Shown piece after piece: positions 50,759-58,589 of a stretch of 64,000 nt of DNA. Position 1 is the first letter of the stretch. Each line of letters opens with the position of its first letter. This stretch comes from Bacillota bacterium (lineage in GTDB: Bacteria > Bacillota > Clostridia > Lachnospirales > Lachnospiraceae). The position numbers and the translations under genes are program-made. Below the pieces are notes generated by a model. That model was not told the origin of the DNA, ran no database searches, and worked only from the letters and a program-made list of their open reading frames with translations. The stretch spans positions 8,198 through 72,197 of the forward strand of contig JAEYFP010000066.1 in NCBI GenBank assembly GCA_023402845.1, read 5' to 3'.

Positions 50759-51478
50759 ATGATAGAAAAAAAGAAATGTGTTGCCGTCATACTGGCGGGA
50801 GGAAAAGGAAAACGAATGCATGCGGATACTGCGAAGCAGTATCTTTTGCTTTCCGGAAAACCGGTTTTATACTATTCCCTGAAGGCTTTCGAGGATAGCT
50901 TTATAGATGAGATCGTCCTAGTGACGGGCAAAGGAGAAGTTTCCTACTGCAGGAAGGAAATTGTGGAACGGTATGGTCTGTCCAAGGTAACGATGGTTGT
51001 GGAAGGCGGAAGGGAGCGCTATCATTCCGTCGCCGCAGGACTTTGCGCAATTACAGACTGCGACTATGTGTTTATTCATGACGGGGCGCGCCCGTTTGTG
51101 GCAGAGGAAATCCTTATGCGCGCTTATGAGGCGGTGCAGCGCTGGGGAACCGCAATTGCGGCAATGCCTGTAAAGGATACGATCAAAATAGCAGATCATG
51201 AGGGGTTTGTGAAGGAAACACCCAACAGAAGCAGTGTCTGGATGATGCAGACTCCGCAGGTTTTTTCTTTTTCCTCTATTAGGAAAGCATATGAAGCATT
51301 GCTTGCAAAGGAAGAGGAGCTTATGGACAACGGAATACAGATCACGGACGACGCAATGGTCATGGAAACGTTCGGTGGGGGCAGGGTCAAGCTTGTGGAG
51401 GGCAGCTATCGAAATATCAAAATAACAACGCCGGAGGATCTTGCCATAGCGGAAGCCCTGCTTTTGAAAATACGTTAA
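50759..51478 (+). CDS. ispD: 2-C-methyl-D-erythritol 4-phosphate cytidylyltransferase
   Basis: A 239-residue cytidylyltransferase of the MEP isoprenoid pathway. The N-terminal Ile-Leu-Ala-Gly-Gly-Lys-Gly-Lys-Arg-Met motif, Lys-Gln-Tyr-Leu, Gly-Gly-x-Glu-Arg-Tyr-His-Ser-Val, Asp-Gly-Ala-Arg-Pro and Thr-Pro-Gln-Val-Phe are all conserved in IspD. A related TarI/TagD role is less likely because of these residues. The ATG at 50759 gives the standard N-terminus. Its GAGG site is rather distant. Confidence 0.88.
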   Translation: MIEKKKCVAVILAGGKGKRMHADTAKQYLLLSGKPVLYYSLKAFEDSFIDEIVLVTGKGEVSYCRKEIVERYGLSKVTMVVEGGRERYHSVAAGLCAITDCDYVFIHDGARPFVAEEILMRAYEAVQRWGTAIAAMPVKDTIKIADHEGFVKETPNRSSVWMMQTPQVFSFSSIRKAYEALLAKEEELMDNGIQITDDAMVMETFGGGRVKLVEGSYRNIKITTPEDLAIAEALLLKIR

Positions 51479-51528
51479 TTTGTGAATGTCGCCGAGATGC
51501 CAGTGAGTGAATAATTAAGGAGAAGAAA

Positions 51529-51924
51529 ATGCTGCGTGAAGGGATAAAAGGAGAAATAAGAAAAGTTGTAACAAAAGATGATACCGCAGTAGTTTATAAA
51601 AGCGGCGAGGCGGAAGTGCTTGCAACCCCCGCGATGGCAGCGCTGATGGAGGAAACAGCATGGATGAGCATTAAGCCTTATCTTGACGAGAGCGAAAGCA
51701 GCGTGGGAACAAGGCTTTGTATTACACATATCTCACCGACCCCGATTGGGATGAGCGTTGTATGCCAATCGCATCTGGTTACTATGGAAGGGAAAAAATT
51801 AGTATTTGAATTAAGGGTTGAGGATGAAAAGGGTTTGATAGGAGAAGGAACACATGAACGGGTGATTGTTGAAAAGGAAAAGTTTCAAACGAAAGCCAAT
51901 AAAAAGGCGGAATCTATAAAATGA
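51529..51924 (+). CDS. FlK-like hot-dog thioesterase
   Basis: A 131-residue single hot-dog protein. The motif Val-Leu-Ala-Thr-Pro-Ala-Met-Ala-Ala-Leu-Met-Glu-Glu-Thr-Ala and the later Ser-Ser-Val-Gly-Thr match the fluoroacetyl-CoA thioesterase (FlK)-like group, including the conserved Glu of the catalytic triad and a Thr/His region (Gly-Thr-His-Glu-Arg-Val). It hydrolyses small acyl-CoAs, substrate unknown. AAGGAG precedes the start. It is the last gene before the 4-hydroxybutyrate block. Confidence 0.82.
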   Translation: MLREGIKGEIRKVVTKDDTAVVYKSGEAEVLATPAMAALMEETAWMSIKPYLDESESSVGTRLCITHISPTPIGMSVVCQSHLVTMEGKKLVFELRVEDEKGLIGEGTHERVIVEKEKFQTKANKKAESIK

Positions 51925-51958
51925 TTCTATTTTGAAGGGTAGTGCATGGGCACTGCCT

Positions 51959-52003
51959 TTTTTATTATATAGAAAATTCCTCCGAATTTTTTATATAATA
52001 AAA
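51959..52003 (+). repeat. Family A hairpin, short copy, probable terminator
   Basis: TTTATTATATAGAAAATTCC...GGAATTTTTTATATAATAAA-type hairpin without the CG tail found in the long copies. It lies 35 bases after the thioesterase stop and could end that transcript. The remainder of the gap, 52004-52254, holds the regulatory sites described separately and no gene. Confidence 0.6.
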
Positions 52004-52015
52004 TGCAAAAATGCA
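52004..52015. promoter_or_regulatory. TGC-N6-GCA dyad, site 1
   Basis: TGC AAAAAT GCA in the upstream region of the 4-hydroxybutyryl-CoA dehydratase gene, about 180 bases from the candidate promoter. It overlaps the first of two 12-base direct repeats ATGCAACAAATG (52011-52022 and 52083-52094). Confidence 0.4.
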
Positions 52016-52117
52016 ACAAATGGATTTTAAAAGCTGAAAAGAATAAAAAATAAAAATAGATACAAGCATAATACACAAAAGAATGCAACAAATGATAAAA
52101 AATATCAATACAATTTG

Positions 52118-52129
52118 TGCAAAATTGCA
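52118..52129. promoter_or_regulatory. TGC-N6-GCA dyad, site 2
   Basis: TGC AAAATT GCA, 28 bases upstream of the candidate -35 box. Same dyad as at 52004, 52198 and 61819. The inner bases make it a longer imperfect palindrome. Confidence 0.4.
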
Positions 52130-52156
52130 GAAATATGCATATAAATCATCTTACTA

Positions 52157-52185
52157 TTGTAAATGTGGCATAAATATGATATATA
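52157..52185 (+). promoter_or_regulatory. Candidate promoter of the 4-hydroxybutyrate operon
   Basis: TTGTAA and TATATA with a 17-base spacer. The surrounding AT-rich sequence also offers TATAAT at 52184-52189. The start codon is about 65 bases downstream. No -24/-12 sigma-54 motif is found here. Confidence 0.35.
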
Positions 52186-52194
52186 TAATATATA

Positions 52195-52212
52195 AAATGC
52201 AAATATGCATTT
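52195..52212. promoter_or_regulatory. TGC-N6-GCA dyad, site 3
   Basis: AAATGC AAATAT GCATTT, a perfect six-base inverted repeat, lies 12 bases downstream of the candidate -10 box. That is nearly the same position as the dyad in the regulator promoter at 61819. Confidence 0.5.
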
Positions 52213-52254
52213 AAACTATTATATGTTCCAATTATGGAAAAAGGAGATGTTGTT

Positions 52255-53706
52255 ATGGCTTTACTAACGGGCGAAGAGTATATTGAGAGTATTCGCAAGA
52301 TCAAAATGGAAGTCTACATGTTTGGAGAAAGGATTGAGAATCCGGTTGACGATCCGATTCTCAGACCATCATTAAATTCCGTCAGAATGACGTATGATCT
52401 TGCACAGGATCCTCAATATGCGGATCTGATGACGGTAATTTCTCCGTTCACAGGAGAAAGGATTAATCGATTTACACATATTCATCAGAACACGGAAGAT
52501 TTGAAAAACAAGGTTAAGATGCAAAGGCTTTGCGGACAAAAGACGGCTGCATGCTTTCAGAGATGTGTTGGTATGGACGCATTTAATGCAGTATTTTCTA
52601 CGACATTTGAAATTGATAAAAAATACGGAACGAGTTATCATGACAATTTCAAAAAATTTATGAATTACTGTGCAACAAATGATCTTACGGTAGACGGGGC
52701 AATGACCGATCCCAAAGGAGATCGCTCCAAGGCTCCGCATGCGCAGGAAGATCCGGATATGTATTTGCGTGTTGTGGAAGTGCGTGAGGACGGTATTGTA
52801 GTTCGGGGAGCAAAGGCCCATCAGACGGGGATGTTAAACTCCCATGAAGTAATTGTAATGCCGACTATCTCAATGGGACCCGATGATAAGGAATATGCGG
52901 TTTCCTTTGCGGTTCCGCTTGATGCAAAGGGACTCTTTATGATAATCGGGCGCCAATCCTGTGATACGAGAAAGCTGGAAGGATCCCAAATGGATGTCGG
53001 GAATGCGGAATTTGGAGGCGTGGAGGCACTTACTATTTTTGATGATGTATTTGTACCGAATGACAGAATTTTTATGAATGGCGAGACAGAATTTGCCGGC
53101 ATGCTTGTTGAGCGGTTTGCGGGATATCATCGCCAGTCATACGGCGGCTGCAAAGTTGGAGTTGGTGATGTTCTGATTGGCGCGGCTGCAGTTGCAGCCG
53201 AATATAACGGAGCGGCTAAGGCATCTGCTGTAAAAGATAAGCTTATTGAGATGACACACCTGAATGAAACGTTATACTGCTGCGGTATCGCTTGTTCAAC
53301 AGAAGGCTATCCTACAGACTCGGGCGCGTATATGATTGATTTGCTTCTGGCCAATGTCTGCAAGCAGAACGTAACCAGATTCCCGTATGAGATTGTGCGT
53401 CTTGCAGAGGATATTGCGGGAGGACTTATGGTTACCGCACCTTCCGAGAAGGATCTAAGAGATGAGAAGCTGGGAAAATACATAGACAAATATTTGCGTG
53501 GTGTTGCTGAAGTATCCACTGAAAATCGTCTGCGTATTCTCAGGCTTATTGAAAACCTTGCATTGGGAACGGCGGCAGTCGGGTACCGGACAGAATCAAT
53601 GCATGGGGCAGGCTCTCCGCAGGCGCAAAGGATTATGATTGCAAGGCAGGGCAACCTTGGTCTTAAAAAGGAGCTTGCAAAAAAAATAGCACATATTACG
53701 GAATGA
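52255..53706 (+). CDS. abfD: 4-hydroxybutyryl-CoA dehydratase / vinylacetyl-CoA isomerase
   Basis: A 483-residue flavin- and iron-sulfur-containing enzyme of the acyl-CoA dehydrogenase fold. It turns 4-hydroxybutyryl-CoA into crotonyl-CoA through a ketyl-radical mechanism. The sequence is very close to the Clostridium aminobutyricum enzyme as I remember it. The [4Fe-4S] ligands are in place: Cys100, Cys104, His292 and Cys299 (Cys99, Cys103, His292, Cys299 there), and so is Tyr296. The start at 52255 follows AAAGGAG at 8 bases. It leads a four-gene operon with a NifU-type protein, CoA-transferase and lactonase-like gene. The product crotonyl-CoA is the substrate of the Bcd-Etf complex encoded at 25-28 kb. 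Confidence 0.95.
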   Translation: MALLTGEEYIESIRKIKMEVYMFGERIENPVDDPILRPSLNSVRMTYDLAQDPQYADLMTVISPFTGERINRFTHIHQNTEDLKNKVKMQRLCGQKTAACFQRCVGMDAFNAVFSTTFEIDKKYGTSYHDNFKKFMNYCATNDLTVDGAMTDPKGDRSKAPHAQEDPDMYLRVVEVREDGIVVRGAKAHQTGMLNSHEVIVMPTISMGPDDKEYAVSFAVPLDAKGLFMIIGRQSCDTRKLEGSQMDVGNAEFGGVEALTIFDDVFVPNDRIFMNGETEFAGMLVERFAGYHRQSYGGCKVGVGDVLIGAAAVAAEYNGAAKASAVKDKLIEMTHLNETLYCCGIACSTEGYPTDSGAYMIDLLLANVCKQNVTRFPYEIVRLAEDIAGGLMVTAPSEKDLRDEKLGKYIDKYLRGVAEVSTENRLRILRLIENLALGTAAVGYRTESMHGAGSPQAQRIMIARQGNLGLKKELAKKIAHITE

Positions 53707-53724
53707 TTTTTGGAGGTTGTCTCT

Positions 53725-54018
53725 ATGACAGAAATAGTTTTAAAAGAAATAGAAGAAGTATTGGACAAAAATGTAAGGCCTAATCTGGCTATGCATGGCG
53801 GCAACATCCGGGTGGTCAGTCTGGAAGAAGAAAAACTTTATTTACGTATGGTCGGGCAATGCAGCGGGTGTCCGTCGGCAAACTTAACAATGGAAAATCT
53901 GGTTAATACTGAACTTACGGAGGCATTTCCTAAGTTGAAACAGGTGTCTTTGGTAACGGGAGTCAGCGATGCTCTGCTTTTAGAAGCAAGAGAACTGCTG
54001 AAGAAGAGAAGAAACTGA
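53725..54018 (+). CDS. NifU C-terminal domain iron-sulfur scaffold protein
   Basis: A 97-residue NifU-like (Nfu) domain. The cluster-binding pair Cys46-Ser-Gly-Cys49 sits after Arg-Met-Val-Gly-Gln, and the N-terminus carries the usual Arg-Pro-x-Leu-x-x-His-Gly-Gly pattern. Such proteins deliver [4Fe-4S] clusters to client enzymes. Its place 18 bases after abfD suggests it serves the oxygen-sensitive cluster of that dehydratase. GGAGG precedes the ATG at 53725. Confidence 0.9.
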   Translation: MTEIVLKEIEEVLDKNVRPNLAMHGGNIRVVSLEEEKLYLRMVGQCSGCPSANLTMENLVNTELTEAFPKLKQVSLVTGVSDALLLEARELLKKRRN

Positions 54019-54109
54019 AAGCCTTTGTTAAGTGCCGCGGCGCTGCTTGCGTTCGGATCGGATCATTATATTAATCAGGCAAAAGACCTGAAAAAAGTGA
54101 GGAATCGTT

Positions 54110-55414
54110 ATGAATTGGAAAGTTGAGTATGCCGATAAGCTCTGTACAGCGGATGAAGCAGTTTCCCATATCAAATCGGGGGATCGTGTTGTTGTGGCAC
54201 ATGCGTGCGGGGAACCGGTAATTCTTACCGACGCAATGGTTGCCGGCGCCGAGAAATATGATTTTAAGAATATTGAAGTCGTTCATATGGTTGCGATGGG
54301 AAAGGCCGGTTACTGCGCCCCGGAAATGTCAAATCGTTTCAGACATAACGGACTGTTTTTGGGGGGAACATCAAGGGCTGCGGTTGAGGAAGGAAGAGGA
54401 GATTTTACTCCTGTATTCTTTTCTGATATTCCGGAATTGTTTAGAAGCAGCCTGAAAGCGGATGTGATTTTGTTTCAGGTGAGCGAACCGGATGAGCATG
54501 GATATTGTTCTTACGGAATATCGTGTGATTATACGAAGCCATGTGCGGAAACTGCGAAATACAGAGTGGCACAGATTAATAGAAATATGCCAAGGGTGCT
54601 GGGAGATAATTTTATTCATATCAGTGAATTGGATTATATTGTGGCTGAGGATACGGATCTGATTCAGCTTGTGCCTCCTCAAATAGGAGAGGTCGAGAGG
54701 AAAATAGGAGAAAACATCGCTTCGCTTGTCAGGGATGGGGATTGTCTGCAGTTGGGCATTGGTGCGATTCCGGATGCGGTACTGCTGTTTCTGAAAGGAA
54801 AGAAGAATCTGGGTATTCACTCGGAAATGATTTCGGATGGAGTAGTGGAACTGATTAATGCCGGGGTTGTCACCAATAAATGCAAACAAATTGACAAAGG
54901 ACAAAGCGTAGTGACATTTTTGATGGGAACCAAAAAACTATATGACTATGTAAGAGATAATCCAACCGTAAAAATGCTTCCGGTTGATGTAGTAAATGAT
55001 CCCAGGATCATCTGCCAAAATGATAATGTGGTTTCCATTAACTCCTGTGTGGAAGTGGACTTGATGGGGCAGGTTTGCTCGGAGTCAATTGGGTTAAAAC
55101 AAATTTCCGGAATCGGGGGCCAGGTCGACTTTGTTCGCGGAGCGAATATGTCAAGAGGAGGCCGTACAATCATGGCGATGCCCGCCACGGCCGCAAAGGG
55201 TAAGATTTCCAAAATTGTTCCTTTCCTGACGGAGGGCGCTACGGTAACAACTTCGCGCTGTGACGTAAATTATGTGGTGACAGAATATGGGGTTGCGCAG
55301 TTACACGGTAAAACTCTGAAGGAGCGTGCAAAGCAATTGACGGAAATTGCGGCACCGCAATTCAAGGAAAAATTAATTGAAGAATATGAAAGACGTTTCC
55401 GCTGTAACTATTAA
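54110..55414 (+). CDS. abfT: 4-hydroxybutyrate CoA-transferase
   Basis: A 434-residue family I CoA-transferase that moves CoA from acetyl-CoA (or butyryl-CoA) to 4-hydroxybutyrate. The active-site glutamate is Glu239 in Gly-Ile-His-Ser-Glu-Met-Ile-Ser-Asp-Gly (Glu238 in the C. aminobutyricum AbfT). Gly-Ile-Gly-Ala-Ile-Pro-Asp and Val-Asp-Phe-Val-Arg-Gly-Ala-Asn are also conserved. It supplies the substrate for AbfD, two genes upstream. Related acetyl-CoA hydrolases share the fold, so context decides the exact acceptor. AGTGAGGAAT precedes the start. Confidence 0.92.
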   Translation: MNWKVEYADKLCTADEAVSHIKSGDRVVVAHACGEPVILTDAMVAGAEKYDFKNIEVVHMVAMGKAGYCAPEMSNRFRHNGLFLGGTSRAAVEEGRGDFTPVFFSDIPELFRSSLKADVILFQVSEPDEHGYCSYGISCDYTKPCAETAKYRVAQINRNMPRVLGDNFIHISELDYIVAEDTDLIQLVPPQIGEVERKIGENIASLVRDGDCLQLGIGAIPDAVLLFLKGKKNLGIHSEMISDGVVELINAGVVTNKCKQIDKGQSVVTFLMGTKKLYDYVRDNPTVKMLPVDVVNDPRIICQNDNVVSINSCVEVDLMGQVCSESIGLKQISGIGGQVDFVRGANMSRGGRTIMAMPATAAKGKISKIVPFLTEGATVTTSRCDVNYVVTEYGVAQLHGKTLKERAKQLTEIAAPQFKEKLIEEYERRFRCNY

Positions 55415-55450
55415 AAAATGCACCTATGTGCGTGAGAAGGAGGATTTCTA

Positions 55451-56251
55451 ATGAAACTATATATTCTTAATACAGGGTACTTGGAAACAGATAAAAATGC
55501 AGTTGTAGCATGCAGTGTAGTGGGGACAAGAAGCAATCCGAATGTCCAGAATAAATGGATTAAACTGCCGGTTATGGCATTTCTGATTGACACCGGTGAT
55601 GGTTATATTTTGTATGATACAGGAAGCAATCCGGAAGCGATGAACGGTTATTGGCAAAACCTGATGCAGGAAATTTATCCGTTATATCAAAAGGATGAAG
55701 AGAGACTTGAAAATCAACTTGCGCTGTGCGGCGTAAAACCGGAAGATATTAAAACGGTAGTTCTTTCCCATATGCATTTGGATCATGCGGGAAATCTGCA
55801 GTTATTCCCGCACGCAGATGTTTATGTTCCGAAGGCTGATTATTTGAATGCATTGGCTGCCGTTCATATGAATCCTGATCCTGAGACACATGGAGGGTAT
55901 ATTAAAGGAGATCTGGAGAGACCGGCTAAGCAATATCATCTTGTAACAGAAGATTTTGAGTTGGCTCCCGGTGTTGAAATTGTCAATTTGCCGGGACATA
56001 CGGAGGGACTTCTGGGTCTGGTGCTTCATTTGGAGGGAGGAACCTTCATTATTCCTCAGGACTGTGTATATACAAGCGAAATTTATGGTCCGCCTGCAAA
56101 GGTTTCCGGCTTGTTATTCGATTCGGTGAATTTTCTTAAGTCAATTGAAAAGGTTCGCAGCTTGGAAAAGAAATATAATGCAAAGGTCATTTTTGCGCAC
56201 GATTATGAATTTTTCCAGACACTTCAACTGGCACCAAAGTTTTACGAATAG
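55451..56251 (+). CDS. Lactonase-like metallo-beta-lactamase-fold protein (AttM/BlcC/AiiA type)
   Basis: A 266-residue metallo-hydrolase. The metal motif is His107-Met-His109-Leu-Asp111-His112, followed by His in Leu-Pro-Gly-His-Thr-Glu-Gly and His in Phe-Ala-His-Asp-Tyr-Glu. Overall it resembles the N-acyl-homoserine-lactone/gamma-butyrolactone lactonases. Agrobacterium BlcC (AttM) opens gamma-butyrolactone to 4-hydroxybutyrate, which would make it the entry enzyme of this operon, directly before CoA activation. Quorum-quenching lactonase is the alternative. Substrate not proven by sequence. GAAGGAGG precedes the start. Confidence 0.8.
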   Translation: MKLYILNTGYLETDKNAVVACSVVGTRSNPNVQNKWIKLPVMAFLIDTGDGYILYDTGSNPEAMNGYWQNLMQEIYPLYQKDEERLENQLALCGVKPEDIKTVVLSHMHLDHAGNLQLFPHADVYVPKADYLNALAAVHMNPDPETHGGYIKGDLERPAKQYHLVTEDFELAPGVEIVNLPGHTEGLLGLVLHLEGGTFIIPQDCVYTSEIYGPPAKVSGLLFDSVNFLKSIEKVRSLEKKYNAKVIFAHDYEFFQTLQLAPKFYE

Positions 56252-56266
56252 TTTGCAGTGACTTTT

Positions 56267-56300
56267 AATAAGCCGATTTCTTACCGGAAATCGGCTTATT
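56267..56300. terminator. Bidirectional terminator
   Basis: AATAAGCCGATTTC pairs perfectly with GAAATCGGCTTATT around a six-base loop. It separates the plus-strand lactonase-like gene from the end of the minus-strand hot-dog gene and can end both transcripts. Confidence 0.85.
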
Positions 56301-56322
56301 ATTTAACAGCTGCTGTTACTAT

Positions 56323-56751
56323 TTATTTCAGGATAAGTGTGATGGAACCGGAAACTGCTTTTTTTTCGCAGACGGCTGATGAAACACTGAATTCATACAG
56401 CTGACTTCCGGGAGAAGAAATCAAGACCGCAGAGGTGGTTAATGTATCGCCGGGATATACGGCACGAATGAACCGCATCCGCTGAATTTGAAAGAGGAGC
56501 GGGAGACGATCTCTGTTTTCCGGTATTTCCATAAGAAGCAATGCGGCGGCCTGCGCCATGCATTCCGTGAGAAGGACGCCGGGCATGACGGGCTGTGCGG
56601 GGAAGTGGCCCCGGAAAATATCCCAATCCGGATTGATGAAGGTGTTTGTTGTAATGGAACTCTCCGGGATCAACTCGGATACGGTATCCAGTAAGAGCAT
56701 CGGTTCGCGGTGAGGCAGTTTTTTTTTGATTTCTTCTTGATTCATAATCAT
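56323..56751 (-). CDS. FabZ-like hot-dog dehydratase
   Basis: A 142-residue protein of the 3-hydroxyacyl-ACP dehydratase type. The conserved catalytic pair is present: His49 in Arg-Gly-His-Phe-Pro and Glu63 in Met-Pro-Gly-Val-Leu-Leu-Thr-Glu. The Leu-Pro-His-Arg-Glu-Pro-Met-Leu-Leu-Leu-Asp start is FabZ-like. It is encoded alone on the minus strand, divergent from the acyl carrier protein gene, so it is probably part of the same system rather than housekeeping fatty-acid synthesis. It could dehydrate an ACP-bound 3-hydroxyacyl group. GAGGA precedes the ATG at 56751; another ATG is two codons in. Confidence 0.82.
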   Translation of the reverse strand: MIMNQEEIKKKLPHREPMLLLDTVSELIPESSITTNTFINPDWDIFRGHFPAQPVMPGVLLTECMAQAAALLLMEIPENRDRLPLLFQIQRMRFIRAVYPGDTLTTSAVLISSPGSQLYEFSVSSAVCEKKAVSGSITLILK

Positions 56752-56765
56752 GGGATATTCCTCGC

Positions 56766-56780
56766 TTTTATCAGATAAAA
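56766..56780. promoter_or_regulatory. Perfect 15-base palindrome between divergent genes
   Basis: TTTTATC-A-GATAAAA is centred in the 98-base divergent region between the FabZ-like gene and the ACP gene. It lies 5 bases upstream of a TATAAT box (56785-56790) on the plus strand. Its place fits an operator that governs both directions. Confidence 0.45.
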
Positions 56781-56849
56781 TCAGTATAATATATTTTGAT
56801 GATTTAGAAAAGAATGAATGGACATATTATTAGTTTTGGAGGAAGCGGC

Positions 56850-57098
56850 ATGACAAATTTGGAAAAATACAAAAAAGTTTTAAAGAGTAATTTAGGTGCT
56901 TCGGAAGAGGAATTAAATGATAATGACCTTGTGTATAACCGGTTTCCCAGATGGGACTCTGTCAGACATTTTGAAATCATAGCAGAGCTGGAAGAGAAAT
57001 TTAGCGTTATGTTTGAAACTCTGGATATTACCACATTCAGCAAATACAGCAAGGGAATTGAAATATTGGAGAAGCTTGGAGTTGATATGAGTCTGTAA
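56850..57098 (+). CDS. Acyl carrier protein
   Basis: An 82-residue carrier protein with the phosphopantetheine-attachment site Arg-Trp-Asp-Ser37-Val-Arg. The canonical Asp-Ser-Leu is Asp-Ser-Val here, and helix II is charged, so it differs from a fatty-acid-synthesis ACP. GGAGGAAGCGGC precedes the start. It heads the operon with the ligase, LuxE- and LuxC-like proteins and hydrolase, so it probably carries the acyl group that those enzymes load, transfer and reduce. Confidence 0.85.
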   Translation: MTNLEKYKKVLKSNLGASEEELNDNDLVYNRFPRWDSVRHFEIIAELEEKFSVMFETLDITTFSKYSKGIEILEKLGVDMSL

Positions 57099-57157
57099 GC
57101 TTTCGGTTTATATCGTGAGGAACATAGTTAAAAGAATTAGAAGGGAGGAGAAGCCCC

Positions 57158-58570
57158 ATGATTTTTGCCATGGAAAAAAAACCTTTCGACAAAATTGCCG
57201 TATATGAAGATGCGGGCAATTTTGTTACCTATCATCAGTTATGTGAAGGGGTAACATGGTTTAAGGAGAAGGTCAGAGGCAGGAGCCTGATTTTTTGCTT
57301 GTGTCAAAACAGGGTGGGCTCTCTGATAGGATATCTTGGCGGTGTCGGCGGCGGGCATGTCGTTATAATGCTTGATTCTGAAATAGACACAAGTATGCTG
57401 GAAAATTTGTTTGATAGCTATCATCCGGATTATCTATGGGTTCCTTCCGGTAAAACGGAGCAGCTAAATGCGTTTTCATATGAAATCATATCTATGGCGT
57501 TTGGATACAGTCTTCTTTTAACAAACTGCAAAAGCTGTGACATGCATAAGGATTTGAGCTTGCTGCTGACAACATCGGGAAGTATCGGAAATCCGAAGCT
57601 TGTACGTACCAGCAAAAAAAACATAGAAGCAAATGCGGCTTCTATTGCAAATTATTTAAAATTGGGTGAAGGGGAGCGGCCTATTATGACACTTCCTATG
57701 CAATATTCTTATGGACTATCCGTGATTAACAGTCATTTGCTGGCCGGTGCGACTCTCCTGATGACGGAAAGGAGCGTGGTGCAGCAGGAATTTTGGGATT
57801 TTCTCTCGGAAAGGCAGGCAACGAGCTTTGCGGGGGTTCCCTATACTTATGAAATGCTGAGAAGAATGAGGATAACAGAGAAAAGACTTCCGAGTGTTAC
57901 ATCCATGACCCAGGCCGGAGGCAAAATGCCGGAGCTGCTGCAGAAGGAGTTTGGACTGTGGGCAAAGAATCAGGGAATTCGGTTTTATATAATGTACGGA
58001 CAGACGGAAGCGACGGCGCGGATGAGCTATCTTCCGTACGAGAAATGCCTTGAAAAGATTGGAAGCATCGGAATTTCGATTCCGGGCGGACGCTTTTTTA
58101 TCCGGGATGAAAAAGGAAATAGAGTTGAAGAGCCGGGAGCAGATGGTGAGCTTGTTTACGAAGGAAAAAATGTTGGGTTGGGCTATGCGCAGACAAAAGA
58201 GGATTTCAATAGAGGGGACGATTGGAAGGGAGTGCTTGCAACAGGAGATATTGCAAGGCAAGACGAGGACGGCTATTATTATATAGTAGGGAGAAAAAAG
58301 AGATTTATAAAAATTTATGGAGTTCGGGTGGGGTTGGACGAATGTGAACAATTACTGCGAAAGCAGTATGAAGGACGGGAATTTGCATGTACCGGAAAAG
58401 ATGACCACCTGGCGGTCTACACAAATGACAGAATCATACCGGAAGCGGTATGCGAAGCTCTGTCGAAAATGCTGCGCATAAGCAAAAGAGCCGTCTCCTG
58501 CGATTATATCGATGAAATACCAAGAAATGCCGCGGGTAAAATACAATATGGTTTATTAGAAGAAAAGTGA
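57158..58570 (+). CDS. AMP-forming acyl-ACP/acyl-CoA ligase
   Basis: A 470-residue ANL-superfamily enzyme. The phosphate loop is Thr-Thr-Ser-Gly-Ser-Ile-Gly-Asn-Pro-Lys at 138-147, with Tyr-Gly-Gln-Thr-Glu-Ala at 280-285, an Ala-Thr-Gly-Asp motif, and catalytic Lys461 in Ala-Ala-Gly-Lys. It activates a carboxylate as an adenylate and passes it to a thiol, most likely the pantetheine of the ACP encoded upstream. The N-terminal domain is short compared with CoA ligases (~550), closer to ACP-loading ligases. AGGGAGGAG precedes the start. Confidence 0.85.
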   Translation: MIFAMEKKPFDKIAVYEDAGNFVTYHQLCEGVTWFKEKVRGRSLIFCLCQNRVGSLIGYLGGVGGGHVVIMLDSEIDTSMLENLFDSYHPDYLWVPSGKTEQLNAFSYEIISMAFGYSLLLTNCKSCDMHKDLSLLLTTSGSIGNPKLVRTSKKNIEANAASIANYLKLGEGERPIMTLPMQYSYGLSVINSHLLAGATLLMTERSVVQQEFWDFLSERQATSFAGVPYTYEMLRRMRITEKRLPSVTSMTQAGGKMPELLQKEFGLWAKNQGIRFYIMYGQTEATARMSYLPYEKCLEKIGSIGISIPGGRFFIRDEKGNRVEEPGADGELVYEGKNVGLGYAQTKEDFNRGDDWKGVLATGDIARQDEDGYYYIVGRKKRFIKIYGVRVGLDECEQLLRKQYEGREFACTGKDDHLAVYTNDRIIPEAVCEALSKMLRISKRAVSCDYIDEIPRNAAGKIQYGLLEEK

Positions 58571-58589
58571 TTTATCTAAGGAGTGAAAA

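Noticed and set aside
52004..52254. Sigma-54 promoter of abfD
   Set aside because: I looked for GG-N10-GC spacing in the upstream region because of the activator-like regulator. Candidates near 52118 and 52167 lack one of the two invariant dinucleotides.
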